Source of the DNA: Saussurea involucrata
Taxonomy: Eukaryota > Streptophyta > Magnoliopsida > Asterales > Asteraceae
Reading direction: 5' to 3'
NCBI GenBank assembly: GCA_033807775.1
Contig: CM066313.1
Span: forward strand, 89,723,484 to 89,787,483
Length of the DNA stretch: 64,000 nucleotides
The notes beneath the pieces are model-generated. The model was not told the origin of the DNA. It did no database searches and saw only the letters and a program-made list of their open reading frames with translations. A program made the position numbers and the translations under genes. Below are positions 21,502-33,491 of the stretch, piece after piece; the first letter of the stretch is position 1; each line of letters opens with the position of its first letter.

Positions 21502-23307
21502 ATGGATGGGAGAACTTTGAGGAGTAGGTCGGCACCTGCTGTGCCAAAGAATCAAGATGAAGAGGTACTAGAGAATGGACCGGTGGAACCGGCGAGGGCA
21601 ACTGTTACCCGGGGAAGGGGAAGAGGTAGGGGTCGAGGAAGAACACCCCGCCGGGCCGCCACCCAAGTGGCTGGGGATGGGGGAAACCCGAACCTGAGAA
21701 CGACTCGTGCAACTAGAAGAACGAGGAGTGTGGAAGCCCACGTTCATCAAGAAGACTCTCTTCAGGAGAGTTCAGCTTCTGCAAGGAGGGTAACTCAACC
21801 AAGGGGACGGGGTCGAGGCCGCGGATCTACTTTTGTCACTCGAGAGAACCTAGCTGCTGAATTGGGTAAGATTCAAGAGACCTTGCAGGCTCTCCTCACT
21901 AAGCAGAATGAGTCAGCTTCGGGAAGCAAAGAAGCAAGTGAGAACCGGGAAAGCGTGGAACTGTCTAGTCCACTAGTGACCGATACTGGGAGTCACTTGA
22001 ATTCAAACCCTCAAGTGATGAATGAGTTAGCAGCTAAGGGATGCAGTTACAAGGCCTTTGCCTCATGCAAGCCCCCTACTTTTAAGGGCGAATATGACCC
22101 TATCTTGGCAATGAAATGGGTGAAGGAAATGGAACTGGTCTTCGATACATGCAAGTGTGCTGATGGGGATAGAGTAATGTTTGCTCTGTCCATGTTAAAA
22201 TCTGATGCAGTTTACTGGTGGGAGGCTGAGACTGGGGGAAAGGGTTCGGCAATGGCTAAGGGGATGATGTGGGAAATGTTTGTGGACAGATTTAAAGCTC
22301 AATTATGTCCACTCGCGGCAGTGAAAAAGTTGGAAGAAGAGTTTCTGGGTCTGGATCAGGGAGGAATGACGGTGCGGGAGTATACTTCTAAGTTCATTGA
22401 GAAGTCCCGCTTTGCTGATTTGTATGTGCCAACAGAAGAGCGTCGGGTAGAACGATTCATCCATGGGTTGAAGAGCAGTATTCGGGAATTGGTTCTGACT
22501 AGAAACCCCACTACTTTTCAGGCGGCCATCAATACGGCCGAGCTGTTTGAGAAGGAAAAGAACCGTCAGACGACTGAGAAGGGTGGGGAGAAGCGCAAAT
22601 GGGATGGTCCGGGTAACGACTCAAGAAGAGGGAAAATGTTCCGACCAGGCAACCGTGTTAACAAGGAAGCCGCTGGGCAAACGTGTTCGAAGTGTAACAA
22701 GGTGCACCGGGGAGAATGCATGGCAGGTTCAAACTCATGCTATCGGCGTGGCTTGCCCGGCCATTTGTCAAGGGATTGTCCGGGGACTGGAAAATCTTGC
22801 TACCAATGTGGAGCTACTGGCCACATGCGTAATGATTGTCCTCAGCTGAAGAAAGGGGGACCAGCCCAGTTTGGTGGACGACAAGGAAACGGAAGAAATG
22901 ACAAGGGAGCAGAACCGGCGCGTTCGAAGGGACGTGCGTTTCGCATAACTGCGGAGGAGGCGGAGGAAGCTCATGATGTTGTGGCAGGTACATTCCTAGT
23001 GAACTCTCTATGTGCCAAGGTGTTATTTGATTCGGGAGCGAATCGCTCTTTTGTATCACATGCTTTTATGAAATGTTTGGGGGTAAGGCCTAGACGTTTG
23101 GAGAGAGCACTAGAGGTGGAAACCGCCAATGATAGATGGGTATACGTTAAGGAGGTGGTGGAGGATTGTGTCATAGATATAGAAGGGAGGTTGGTGTCAA
23201 TGAAATTATATCCCATGGCAATGGGAGAGTTTGACATAGTGTTGGGAATGGACTGGTTAGCAGCGAACGAAGTGACTATCGTTTGTAACAAGAAGTTGGT
23301 TACCTGA
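21502..23307 (+). CDS. gag: Element B gag-protease, ~601 aa
   Basis: ATG 21502 (MDGRTLRSRS) follows an acceptor-like CAG by ten bases. Basic G/R-rich N-terminus (RGRGRGRGR), gag core around residues 180-350 (KWVKEMELVF, YTSKFIEKSRFADLY), three knuckle-like units near residues 395-450; the middle one reads CYRRG, so its second Cys is lost, and the third CYQCGATGHMRNDC is intact (residue 433). Protease with LFDSGANRSF (residue ~509) and DIVLGMDWL. The frame breaks after KKLVT: TGA at 23305, where a one-base shift would continue. Confidence 0.85.
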   Translation: MDGRTLRSRSAPAVPKNQDEEVLENGPVEPARATVTRGRGRGRGRGRTPRRAATQVAGDGGNPNLRTTRATRRTRSVEAHVHQEDSLQESSASARRVTQPRGRGRGRGSTFVTRENLAAELGKIQETLQALLTKQNESASGSKEASENRESVELSSPLVTDTGSHLNSNPQVMNELAAKGCSYKAFASCKPPTFKGEYDPILAMKWVKEMELVFDTCKCADGDRVMFALSMLKSDAVYWWEAETGGKGSAMAKGMMWEMFVDRFKAQLCPLAAVKKLEEEFLGLDQGGMTVREYTSKFIEKSRFADLYVPTEERRVERFIHGLKSSIRELVLTRNPTTFQAAINTAELFEKEKNRQTTEKGGEKRKWDGPGNDSRRGKMFRPGNRVNKEAAGQTCSKCNKVHRGECMAGSNSCYRRGLPGHLSRDCPGTGKSCYQCGATGHMRNDCPQLKKGGPAQFGGRQGNGRNDKGAEPARSKGRAFRITAEEAEEAHDVVAGTFLVNSLCAKVLFDSGANRSFVSHAFMKCLGVRPRRLERALEVETANDRWVYVKEVVEDCVIDIEGRLVSMKLYPMAMGEFDIVLGMDWLAANEVTIVCNKKLVT

Positions 23308-23363
23308 TGGGGATTCCATAGTGATCTATGGGAATCGCCGTGATAGGAAGCCGAGCCTTATCT

Positions 23364-23851
23364 TGTTAGATCTGAAGTTTTGTCAATAAACCAAGTGTTG
23401 AAGATCTGATAAGAAGATTCAGAAGTTCTGAGAAGAAGAGTCAGAAGTTCTGAGAAGAAGAGTCAGAGATCTGAGAAAGAGAAGTCAGAAGTTCTGAGAA
23501 GCGTGATCAGAAGAATGTTCAGAAGTTCTGAACTACCTGTTCAGAACTTATGACGAGTTTCGTTATTTAGTAATGTGTAAACTAATTAGGACACGTGTTA
23601 TGTTCTTATTAGTCTTTCTTATTTGTACTGTAGCTTTAAGATGTTTGTTGCAGTATAAATAGAGTGGTTAGCACTACGTTGCTAACTGATTGATTTTCCC
23701 ATATTACTTGTATTCTTTCCTTGTAATCTTTGAGGTGATCTCTCTCTTAGATCTGTAATTCTGTGCATCATTGAATACAATTGGGCTTGATCATACAATT
23801 TCTCAATTACTTCTTTCTATATTGATTGTAAGAATAGATCCTGCACTTTCA
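23364..23851. mobile_element. Solo LTR (488 bp) inside element B pol
   Basis: Begins TGTTAGATCTG and ends CCTGCACTTTCA, flanked by TATCT on both sides (23359-23363, 23852-23856). Removing it plus one TATCT restores a continuous gypsy reading frame between protease and RT. Its left half has a short direct repeat of CAGAAGTTCTGAGAAGAAGAG. The 3' end resembles the end of element D's LTR (AGAATNGATCCTG), suggesting a copia-type donor. No internal sequence remains, the usual result of LTR-LTR recombination. Confidence 0.88.
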
Positions 23852-23856
23852 TATCT

Positions 23857-26772
23857 CAATGATCAGGGCTACTAAGTGTTTGAGGAAGGGGTGTCAAGGG
23901 TTCTTGGCGTACGTGTTGGACGCCAAGAAAGAGCAGCGTGGGTTGGGTGATGTGTGTGTAGTAAATGAGTTCCCGGAAGTATTTTCGGATGATTTGACAA
24001 GTTTACCGCCGGATCGTCAGATCGAGTTCAAATTGATCTGATGCCAGAAGCTGCATCAATTGCCCGCGCACCTTATAGATTAGCTCCGTCCGAAATGAAG
24101 AAAATGATGACTCAGTTGCAGGAGTTGTTAGACAAGGGGTTCGTTAGACCGAGTACGTCTCTGTGGGGGGCACCTGTGCTCTTTGTGAAGAAGAAGGACG
24201 GTACTATGCGGATGTGTATAGACTACCGTGAGCTCAACAAGGTCACGATCAAGAACAAGTATCCGATACCGAGGATTGACGACCTGTTTGATCAATTGCA
24301 AGGAGCCAATTACTTCTCCAAGATTGACCTGAGGTCAGGTTATCACCAACTCAAGGTAAGGGAGGAGGATGTGCCGAAGACCGCTTTCAGAACTAGGTTT
24401 GGACACTATGAGTTTTTGGTGATGCCGTTCGGGCTGACCAACGCCCCGACAGCATTCATGGACCTAATGAATAGGGTGTGCCAACCTTATTTATACAAGT
24501 TCGTGATAGTGTTCATAGATGATATTCTGATTTTTTCAAAATCGGAAGAGGAGCACGAAAGCCACCTTCGAACAATTCTCGAGCTGCTAAAGCGAGAGAA
24601 GCTGTATGCGAAGTTTTCTAAATGTGAGTTTTGGCTAAGAGAGGTGCAGTTTCTTGGACACGTGGTGTCTGAGAGTGGAATAATGGTAGACCCGGTTAAG
24701 ATCGAAGCTACCCGAGATTGGGAGCAGCCCAAGAATCCATCAGAAGTTCGGAGTTTTCTCGGACTGGCAGGTTACTACCGGAAATTCATCAAGGACTTTT
24801 CGTGTATTGCCACGCCATTAACGTCCTTAACCAAGAAAAATGTCAAGTTCGCCTGGTTAGAGAAGCAGGACGAAGTCTTTCAAAAGTTAAAGGAGATGTT
24901 GAGCAGCGCTCCGGTGTTGTCCTTACCGGACGGTTCGGATGACTTCGTAGTGTTCAGTGACGCATCAAAGCTCGGTTTGGGTTGCGTACTCATGCAACGA
25001 GGTAAGGTGATCGCTTATGCCTCCCGGCAGCTAAAGGATCACGAGACTCGATATCCCACGCATGATTTAGAATTAGCGGCAGTGGTTTTTGCTCTGAAGA
25101 TTTGGCGACATTACCTTTATGGGACTCAGTGCCAGATTTTCACGGATCACAAAAGCTTGTGTCATCTCTCCGATCAAAAGGAGTTGAACATGCGTCAAAA
25201 GAGATGGATTGAATTGTTAACCGACTACGACTATAAGATCGATTACCATCCGGGTAAGGCCAACGTAGTGGCGGACGCTTTGAGCCGCAAGGAACGAAGC
25301 GAAACCCCAATATTGTAGCCATGAGGGCTGAGGTGACGTTCAATTTGCTTGCTGAGATAAAGAAATGTCAAGAAGAGGCGCTTGGAGTGGAAAATCTCAA
25401 AAAAAAAAGAATGGTAGGACAAGCGTCCTCACTAATGGAAGATAGTCGAGGGGTGAAGTGTCTTAGTGGGAGAATCTGGGTCCCGAGACTCGGAGAGCTC
25501 CGAAAGCGGATTTTAGAAGAAGCACACAAATCAAAGTACACGATTCACCCCAGGACTAATAAGATGTACGGAGATCTACGTCGAGACTATTGGTGGCCGG
25601 GAATGAAAAAGGATATAACTCATTTTGTAGAGATCTGTATGACGTGTTCACGAGTAAAGATTGAGCATCAACGACCGTTTGGGAGACTCCAGTCGTTAGA
25701 GATACCTATGTGGAAGTAGGATCAAATTACGATGGACTTCGTAACCCGCTTGCCTAAGACTCCAAAGGGTTTTGACGCTATATGGGTGATTGTGGATCGT
25801 CTCACAAAGTCGGCACATTTCTTACCTATACGAGAGTCTTACTCGTTGGAGCGGTTAGCAAAGTTGTACATCGACGAGATCGTAACCCGTCATGGTGTGC
25901 CTTCGTCGATTGTATTTGACCGAGATAACAGGTTTACCTCCACGTTTTGGAGGAGTTTCCAAAGAGAAATGGGTTCGCAAATTAAGATGAGCACCGCTTA
26001 TCATCCTCAGACCGACGGTCAGAGTGAGCGAACGATCCAAACATTGGAGGACATGTTGAGAGCGTGCGCTTTAGACTTCCAAGGCTCTTGGGAAAAGCAC
26101 CTACCACTGATTGAGTTCGCTTACAATAACAGCTACCACTCGAGCATCAAGGCAGCGCCGTTTGAGGCACTCTATGGAAGGAAATGTCGAACTCCATTAT
26201 GTTGGAACGAAGTCGGGGAAAGACAGCTAGCCGGCCCAGAGTTAGTGCAACTGACTTCAGATAAGATAGTCTAGGTGCGTGAAAGACTGAAGGTCGCTCG
26301 CGACCGACGGAAGAGTTATGCGGATAAGAGACGGAAAGACATAGAATTTCAAGTCGGAGACCAAGTCTTGTTAAAGGTGTCTCCTTGGAAAGGAGTGGTA
26401 CGATTTGGAAAACGTGGGAAGCTAAGCCCACGTTACATCGGACCATTCGAGATTACGGAACGAATTGGAGAAGTGGCGTATAGGTTGGATCTACCGGAAG
26501 AATTGCGAGGTATCCACAATGCGTTTCACGTGTCCAACTTGAGGAAATGCCTAGCCGACGTAGCCAAGGCAGTGCCATTGAATGACATAAAGGTGGACGA
26601 GAAATTGAATTTTGTAGAGGAACCCGAAGAAATCACGGATGTTAAGGTAAGGAAGTCACGGAACAAGGAGACTAAGCTGGTAAAGGTACAATGGAGACAC
26701 CACAAGGGTCCGGAGGAGACCTGGGAGTTGGAGTCAGAAATGAAAGCTAGATACCCGCATCTCTTCCAATAA
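23857..26772 (+). pseudogene. pol: Element B pol: RT-RNase H-integrase-chromodomain (broken)
   Basis: RT with LFVKKKDGTMRMCIDYREL, LRSGYHQ, MPFGLTNAP and VFIDDILIF; RNase H with VFSDASK and TDHKSL and the closing KANVVADALSR; integrase zinc finger (H..H..C..C around 25540-25660), catalytic MDFVTRLP, FDRDNRFTS and QSERTIQ; tail with QVLLKVSPWKG, FHVSNL and a chromodomain-like end (VQWRHHKGPEETWELE) finishing at TAA 26770. Lesions: one-base loss near 24031, frame change near 25305, TAG at 25717 in MWK*DQITMDF (Trp expected), TAG at 26272. RT-RNase H alone is open from 24041 to 25318. Confidence 0.92.
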
Positions 26773-26793
26773 GGAATTCCAGGGACGAAATTC

Positions 26794-26810
26794 TTTTAAG
26801 GGGGGAGTGT
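26794..26810 (+). promoter_or_regulatory. Element B polypurine tract
   Basis: AAGGGGGGAGTGT ends directly at the 3' LTR start TGTAACAACC (26811). It primes plus-strand DNA synthesis in this class. Confidence 0.85.
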
Positions 26811-28481
26811 TGTAACAACCGGGTTTCGTTTGCAAGTATGTATAAGATTGGTGTCTATTGCGAAAGAAATGAAAGTTAAGGGAGGGACCCTTTTCGCAAT
26901 AAGTGAAAGGAATTTATAGACACTAACCCCTAGGGCAGCCTCCTTTGTTTGGAAATCAGTATTTTGGTTGCTCTTGGTGTGTTTGGCGACTAGAGAAGAA
27001 AAGAGAAGAACAAAGGAGTCTTGGACAAAGAAATCGTAAAGGAGGAGAATTCTGCAAGGTATTCCTTTCTAATTCGTATTCCCTTTTGTTATAGTGTTCC
27101 TTTTCTTATTTGGGTTGGGTTCTTAAGTCTGATTATAAGGATTCAAGAGGTTTTATCCACATTCTTCTTAAAACTGGGTTTTAAGGGTTTTTGGCTTTGG
27201 AATCGATTTAATGGTAAGAAAGGGGATTAAGTGGTTGTGAAAGATTGGTGGATGAACCCTTAGGTTTGTCAAATCAAATTAATGGCAGATTATGAGCTTA
27301 ATGAACACTTTTAGATCACTTTTGTCAAACAGCCGTCGTATCCGGACACTAGCAATTCTGGTTGTCACAGTAGTTTCCGGATAGGAATGCTAGTTCCCGG
27401 GTAGAATGTTATGGTAGTTTCCGGATGGGTGTCCTTCCGGATAGGTTGAGTTACCGGGTGCGGTATCCGGACAATTCGGGTATCCGGAAAGTAGGGATAT
27501 CCGGACAGTGCGGGTATCCGGGTAGATAGGGTGTCCGGACAGTTGGTATCCGGAAAGTGTTTATTGATCAGTAGGTTTGAACCGTTTAATCTGATTTTAA
27601 CCTAATACCCTTAGGTGTTCATTCGGATTAGCTTGGAGGTAGTAAGAAGTGCGTTCAGAGTTTGGAGGTGAGTTCCCTAAACCTTTTACGACTTAAAGTG
27701 TTAAACATTTTAACTGATTATGATTTCTCTTACGAGCATGAAATGTGTATAACTGTCATGCATGATTTTCCATGAAATACCTGTTTTACTTGAGAAAACG
27801 TATTTTACTTGATGAACTGAGAATGATGATTTATAAAGGTTGAAGGATGTATGTTTTTATGTAATGAATGACGTGCTATGTGGAGTCGGTCTACACTGTG
27901 GGATCAGAGATAGATCCTCGGGATCTGATGATCCCTTGGATGGGTATGACAGACCGATAGGCTGGAATCCGTTTCCCCCTATTCGGGTAGAGGGGAGTCT
28001 GCGTAAGCTCCGGGAAGGGGAGTTTGCGTAGGCTCCGGTTGAGGGCGAGAGGGTAGCCCATTGGGCCCTGATTGCGGAATGTTAATGTGATCCTATATAC
28101 AGTGTAGTACCATGCCTGATGTTATGTTAAGGTTTATGATGATATTTTTATAAACGATTTTATACTGTGTACATGTTGTTTTCGGAGGGAATTCACTAGA
28201 CCTTTTGGTCTAACCCTCGCTTTCAAAACTAAACCATTTTCAGGTAAGCATGTTAAGGGTTCTTCGAGTAAGAACTAGGAGGCGATAAGAAGGACTTGAA
28301 GCTTAGAGCAACTTCAAGTTTTGATTATGATGACTATAGAATAGCTCTCGGCTGTGAAATTTAGAGACTTCCGCTGTCAATTTTGTTTAGTATGATTTAT
28401 GGATGGTGTAAAGACAAGATTATTATATAATTCGAATGTTTATTTTATGGTATTGCATGATCATGTTTTTGGGACGTTACA
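26811..28481 (+). repeat. Element B 3' LTR (1671 bp)
   Basis: Same length as the 5' LTR and followed by ACTGA, the target duplication. Differences from the 5' copy are spread along the LTR and are all substitutions by eye. Confidence 0.95.
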
Positions 28482-28486
28482 ACTGA

Positions 28487-31400
28487 ACAGGTGTCTATCA
28501 TCCAGATGGAAGGGAATAGACCAGTGTACGGGTGATTTCCTGCGTCTATTCCATGCTGTATGCTACAACTGACACATTGACTTCGCGATGATAATATGGC
28601 GCGAGTTGGTTCAAGCTATTCGGCAAATCGGTGGTACAAAGCAAAAGAAGTTCCTACCCTTTCCTTGCTTCCTATCATTGGATGTGCGACAACACATGGA
28701 CGCGAACCCCGCGATACCGCGACGACTTACCCATCCGGTATGTCCTCCATTCCACTTGCAATACATGGTAATTCGAAACCCGTCCAACGCCATAGCCATG
28801 CCCTTACCTGAAGCCCTACTGGCATACGCGGACCCCAATGCACCGAATGTGGTGGAATATAGGAGAGCGATAGCTGCTCCCATGGTCCATCCAGCGCCGG
28901 AGGGACCTCCCCAGGGACATAGATCTGAGGGACGTGAGGGTCCTAGGACAAGAAGAGGTAGGGCCCGGGCAGCTGGGGCTCCCGGGCAGGGTGTGTTAAG
29001 AGTACGTGGGATGGGAGCATGTGCATTGGATACGCGGGCCAGTACTTCCCAAGCCTGCCCAAGCCAACAACCCATTCCCATCACCCGACCGACATCTGAA
29101 GCCGGTACATCATCTAGACCGATGCTTCACCGTGACACCGACACATACATCTCTGACCCCACTTTGCCTTCCAGGCAAGTGGAAGATGTTGATTCTGACT
29201 CCGCCGCGTCCGATACCACCCGTGCCATGCGGTTATCCCTAATACCTCATGGTATCGGACCAAACCCAGACTTTACCGAAGGAATCCCTTCTGACTCACC
29301 GACACCACCTCCAATCCCTACTACCCAGCCTGATGTGGGAGATACAAGGAGACCTGAGGGAGAATTAGTTGAAGAGTTAGAACATGTGAGAAAGAGAGAA
29401 TTACGGTCGAAAGCGAACCAAGAAAGATTAAGCCGTAAAGATAAAGAGGCTTCTGAGCGAATCCAGCCACGTGTCATCCGGGTAGCCACATCTGCTATTC
29501 TGTCTCATCCGTTGGGACGGGGTATTGAAGAAGCTGCCGTGGACCCAGCGGCGCAACTGCACAACCTCCTCAGCCACTCACCGTCTCTCAAAAGACGGGT
29601 GTTTCAACTTCTCACGGGGATATAGCACAACTTCTACCGGTCTCTCAATCGGAGAGTACGAGTATTGAAACAAGAGACCAGCAACCCCCGGTCTCGAATT
29701 CTTTGAGTGCACTATTGAGTCTAGAGCCACTTGTTGTTAAACATTCTTCGGCTAGGACACAAGAGGAGGAAACGAACATCGATGCTCTTCGTGACTCGAT
29801 CGGAACTTCAGTAGGATCTCCGCTTTTAAGTGGAATCCGAGGATCGGAAGGAAATCCTACCACGGCTACCCCTATGCCAACCGTGAACATAGGTGGCTCT
29901 GCCTCTAAGGTAGACGCCTCAACGGGTAATCTAAGTGATCCCGGTGTTATTTTACCTGACTCTGTGTCAAAGGGATATCTGGACGGCGCCCTAAAGGCCG
30001 TCCGCGAGGCAATGGAACAGCGCTTTACCAACGAGCTCGACAAACTGAAGGCTCTGATCAAATGTAAAGAGAACATGGTCGAACCTGAAACCGCCCCAAC
30101 ACCTCCACCGGCTCCGGCTCAGCCTATCTATACAGTGGACACCTTGAAGACCATGATTCTGGCTCAGCTGCTCCAGCAATCCGAAACCGACGCCTCTACC
30201 GAAGCAGACCCGATTTCCGTTCTACAATCACAGGTCAATGCTCCTTCGTCATCCGTTACATCTAGAATGGATCAGCTTGACACGACTCTTAAGGACGTAC
30301 AAAAAGCGATTACCATGCTGTCCGAGAGGGTCAGATCGCTCGAAGACACCTGCAAGAGTCAAGCGGGCGGACTCAAGCGTCGGCACGATGACCAAGACGA
30401 TCCTGATCACCGTGAGGGGGAGAACAAGAGACTACGCTTGTCCGAGTCCGATCTAATCATCCCTGAAACTACTGTGGTTCAACCGGAACTTTCAACTGGG
30501 GCAACAACAACCGAAACCGGACCCGAAGTCGAGTTGCCTTTAACCGAGATGGTACAGGATATGAACATTTCCGATGACGAAGACCCGATGGTTGAAAAGC
30601 CTGAGGGAACAACACAGGAATTGGTCACCTTTGATACATCATATAGGTCTACTATCAATCTGATAGATCCAGACACCGAGATCGACCCGGAGACCGAAGA
30701 CGCATGGTATGAAAAAGCCTCCAGTGCCGTAAATCTCCAGGTAAATCTGATCTTCCCTACTGATGAAGACGATAATGTTGACTACGACCAATTTCTACTT
30801 CAAAACCTTTATGGTACACCCGTTCACTCTGCTCAAGCCACCGAAACTTCTACAAGACCCGAGACTACATCTGCTGAAATTCTGACATCTCCTCAGCAAC
30901 CGACAGCTTCTGGTCTTCCTCCCCCTCCTCCGCAACAAATCCCATGGGATAAGATCACAATATTTATTCCTCACCTGGAGGAATCTCTGAAAAGGCTGTT
31001 CGTTCACAGGTTACGCCCTATCGAGCCTACCTTTTGCATTGGTATTTACAGCTCCGACCAGGAATACCAAAGTCAGTACATAAACGCAATGAAGCGGTGT
31101 CTGCCAGTTAGCCAAGTCCGAACAAAGCACATGATCATCAAAGTGCTCAAAATCCAAACAAGTAGAATTCTTAAAGTTATGTTTCCCGTTTTCACCGTTC
31201 GACGAGAAGACGGAAATGAATGGCTATTTTCCGAAGCTGACTTCAAGAACCTTCAACCGCTCGACTTCTATGCTATACTGAAAGACCTCCAAACCAGAAC
31301 CATCCGAAGCTCGTAGTTGTTCGTCGATTCCTAGTCCGTACCATCACGATGTCCTATCTCACAGACTTCCAAATGGCAATCGAGAACAGAGCAAAGAAGG

Positions 31401-31795
31401 TAAACCTGATAAAGCCGAATCTGAAAGCGCCCGAACTGAAAATGTATCCCGAGAACGCACTGCTTCTGAAACCAGAATTTGGGATTGTCTACATCAATGA
31501 TCAGAATGAAAAGAAATTTATGCGCTTCAGTCAGGTTGACAGATTATGCGACATCACGCTCTTCAAAGTCCAAGGTGCTCTTCGAAAAATCATCACTTAC
31601 GAATCAGAAAATCAAAGGATTTCATATGTTCCCAATCTGAATGAGACAACCGCTCGAAAAGCTTTAGAAGTGATTGAAGAACGTCTCGACTATCGCCGTG
31701 CCATCCGAATGTTCGAGGTACATTTTGCGCTCCGTAAAAGATATGTCTACAACTGGCGCGAACTCGAACTTCAATACAAAGGGGGAGATTGTTAG
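28487..31795 (+). pseudogene. Element A third ORF ('env-like'), part after gypsy B
   Basis: Resumes exactly at the target duplication. Segments: the remaining N-terminal domain with TGA at 28570 (Arg codon plausible), a long P/S/T/R-rich region to about 29620, a frame change, an E/T/P-rich coiled-coil-containing region to 31316 (for example DQLDTTLKDVQKAITMLSERV), another frame change, and a basic/hydrophobic C-terminal segment from about 31300 that ends inside the 3' LTR boundary at the polypurine tract. I see no transmembrane segment or cleavage site typical of an envelope protein. Function unknown. Confidence 0.75.
31778..31789 (+). promoter_or_regulatory. Element A polypurine tract
   Basis: ACAAAGGGGGAGA abuts the 3' LTR start TGTTAGGG at 31790. 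It overlaps the last codons of the third ORF. Confidence 0.88.
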
Positions 31796-32070
31796 GGTCA
31801 ATATTTGATTGTATAGAAGTTCAAGGGCTTGTTTGTATTTATTTAATTTGAGCCTTGTTAGTGAACGGGTCGTGGGCTTGTTAACCACGGGCCCATAGTA
31901 TTTAATGTTTTGTTTAGCCTTAGAATTAGGCTAGTTGTCATTATTACTTTCCTAAACATATTGTAAACTCTCTGATTATTGAAAGCTAATAGGGATGACC
32001 AGTTGAAATTATAACCGTTGTTCATATACATTGATTTCATATTGTTCGTTGCACGATTCTGAGACTAACA
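31790..32070 (+). repeat. Element A 3' LTR (281 bp)
   Basis: Ends GAGACTAACA and is followed by CTTAT, matching the bases before the 5' LTR. Confidence 0.95.
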
Positions 32071-32349
32071 CTTATCCCTTGTTTGACTTTGGTTAAACTC
32101 TCTAATTTGAGATTAAGTTAACATTATCTTCTTTCCGTTTTACAACACTTTCAATAGTAATATAAATAATTACCGTAATATAAATAAAATAATAAGTAAT
32201 AGTAAAATATAATAATAAAATTTATTTTTTGTTACAAATTATTGTACAAAACACTAATAAATGAAATACAACTTTAACAATTTACATTTAGAGTTTTATG
32301 CTCTATCGTTTGTTAACCATCAGAATTTGAACTTAAGCATCAATATCAT

Positions 32350-32830
32350 ATTGCAGGCGTGGAGAGCAAGGCTTGAGAGACTGGCAACGAAACGGAATCT
32401 AATCAGCAAAGGAGTCGATCTTAATTCCGACTTATGTCTTCTGTGCCGCTCTACACCTGAAAATCCAAAGATCACTTGTTCTTTCATTGTTCCACCAGAA
32501 GAAATCAGGGCCTTGATCAAGACATGGTGCAATAAGTTTCCTTTCAACTCTGTTTCGCTAACTGAATTCTTAGACTCTAGAAGATACATCTCCAACAACG
32601 CTCGGGACCTGACCATGGAAGCCGTTATCGTTGCTTACTGCTGGTCTATCTGGAATCTTTGTAACTCACTTACCTTTAAAAGCAAAGGACATCAGTTAGC
32701 ACTTTCACTTGTGAGGTGTTCTCAAAGTCCTTCTTGTGAGTTAAGAATAGATGTAAAAGAGGGAAGACTATTATTTGGATAACTGGAGTTGTAATTCTTT
32801 TGTCGTGTGACTCGTGTCTTGATTTTGTTC
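32350..32830 (+). pseudogene. LINE (non-LTR) 3'-end remnant with RT zinc-binding domain
   Basis: Translation from about 32356 reads AWRARLERLATKRNL..KGVDLNSDLCLLC, the start of the zf-RVT domain that closes plant L1-type LINE reverse transcriptases. The C-terminal part (about 32580-32700) has YCWSIWNLCNSLTFK, also usual there. The middle has lost the expected CxHxxxxC-type spacing, and the upstream RT is absent. Stop at 32780. It is 5' truncated as most genomic LINE copies are. Confidence 0.7.
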
Positions 32831-33293
32831 TGTATTCTAGCTCCTTGCTAGTTTTTTTTGGTGAAATAAATCATACCGTTCAAAAAGTTATCATATTGTA
32901 GGTTCTTAGTTTTCCAGAAACGATACCCTATGGTGGCATATGTTGAATCACAAAGACGACATGTTTAAGAGTCGTTATTGTTTTCACTATGTTGAGACAT
33001 TTAAACGTACGCCAGATCCACATATGTTTAGCCAAAGTTCCAAATAACTCTTAACAATACCATTGCATGCCACATGACTATAAGTACATTAAAGCAACAA
33101 AAAGAACATATAACCAGTCAAACTAACCATTGAAACTAGAACAAACAGAGACATGGTAAAAATGAGGATCGTCGATCATAAGTTGTTGAAGTATTTCTTT
33201 TGCATCGTTATTCTAAGCTAAATCCAAGTGATGTGATGGGATCTTGAATTTTAATATGGAATCATGGTGAACAGATTGAATTGGAGTCGGATC
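32831..33293. other. Intergenic DNA, nothing assignable
   Basis: No coding motifs, no terminal repeats and no RNA gene signature seen between the LINE remnant and the split MITE. Confidence 0.4.
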
Positions 33294-33491
33294 TTAAGGG
33301 AATCTCCAATGTATTTCTCTATTTTACTCTTTATAATAGAGAGTAAAATAGAGAATGTGTTATATCTTTCTAATATATTATTCTATTGGTCTATTTTATA
33401 TTCTAAAAGAGAATATTTCAAGTATATTCTCTTTTATTTTGATTACATATATTTTCATTAATATCCTTATATTTATTAACTTTATAAATTA

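Larger units (their letters stand above)
19539..28481 (+). mobile_element. Element B: Tekay-like Ty3/gypsy chromovirus nested in A
   Basis: An 8943-bp element with two 1671-bp LTRs (TGTAACAACC...GGGACGTTACA; about 33 differences by eye, near 98% identity) and a perfect ACTGA duplication (19534-19538, 28482-28486). Gypsy gene order gag-PR-RT-RH-INT with a C-terminal chromodomain-like tail. It contains a solo LTR (23364-23851). Frameshifts near 23300, 24031 and 25305 and stops at 25717 and 26272 disable it. Confidence 0.94.
9177..32070 (+). mobile_element. Element A: decayed Ty1/copia Sirevirus, split by gypsy B
   Basis: Bounded by two 281-bp LTRs (TGTTAGGG...ACTAACA) differing at 6 positions by eye (about 98% identity) and flanked by a perfect 5-bp duplication CTTAT (9172-9176, 32071-32075). 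It carries a tRNA-iMet-type primer binding site, a long gag with zinc knuckle, copia-order pol (PR-INT-RT-RH), a cluster of AGGGGGAG polypurine motifs after pol, and a third ORF in the position called env-like in Sireviruses. Without element B it is about 13.9 kb. Eight nonsense codons and several frameshifts make it non-functional. Confidence 0.93.
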
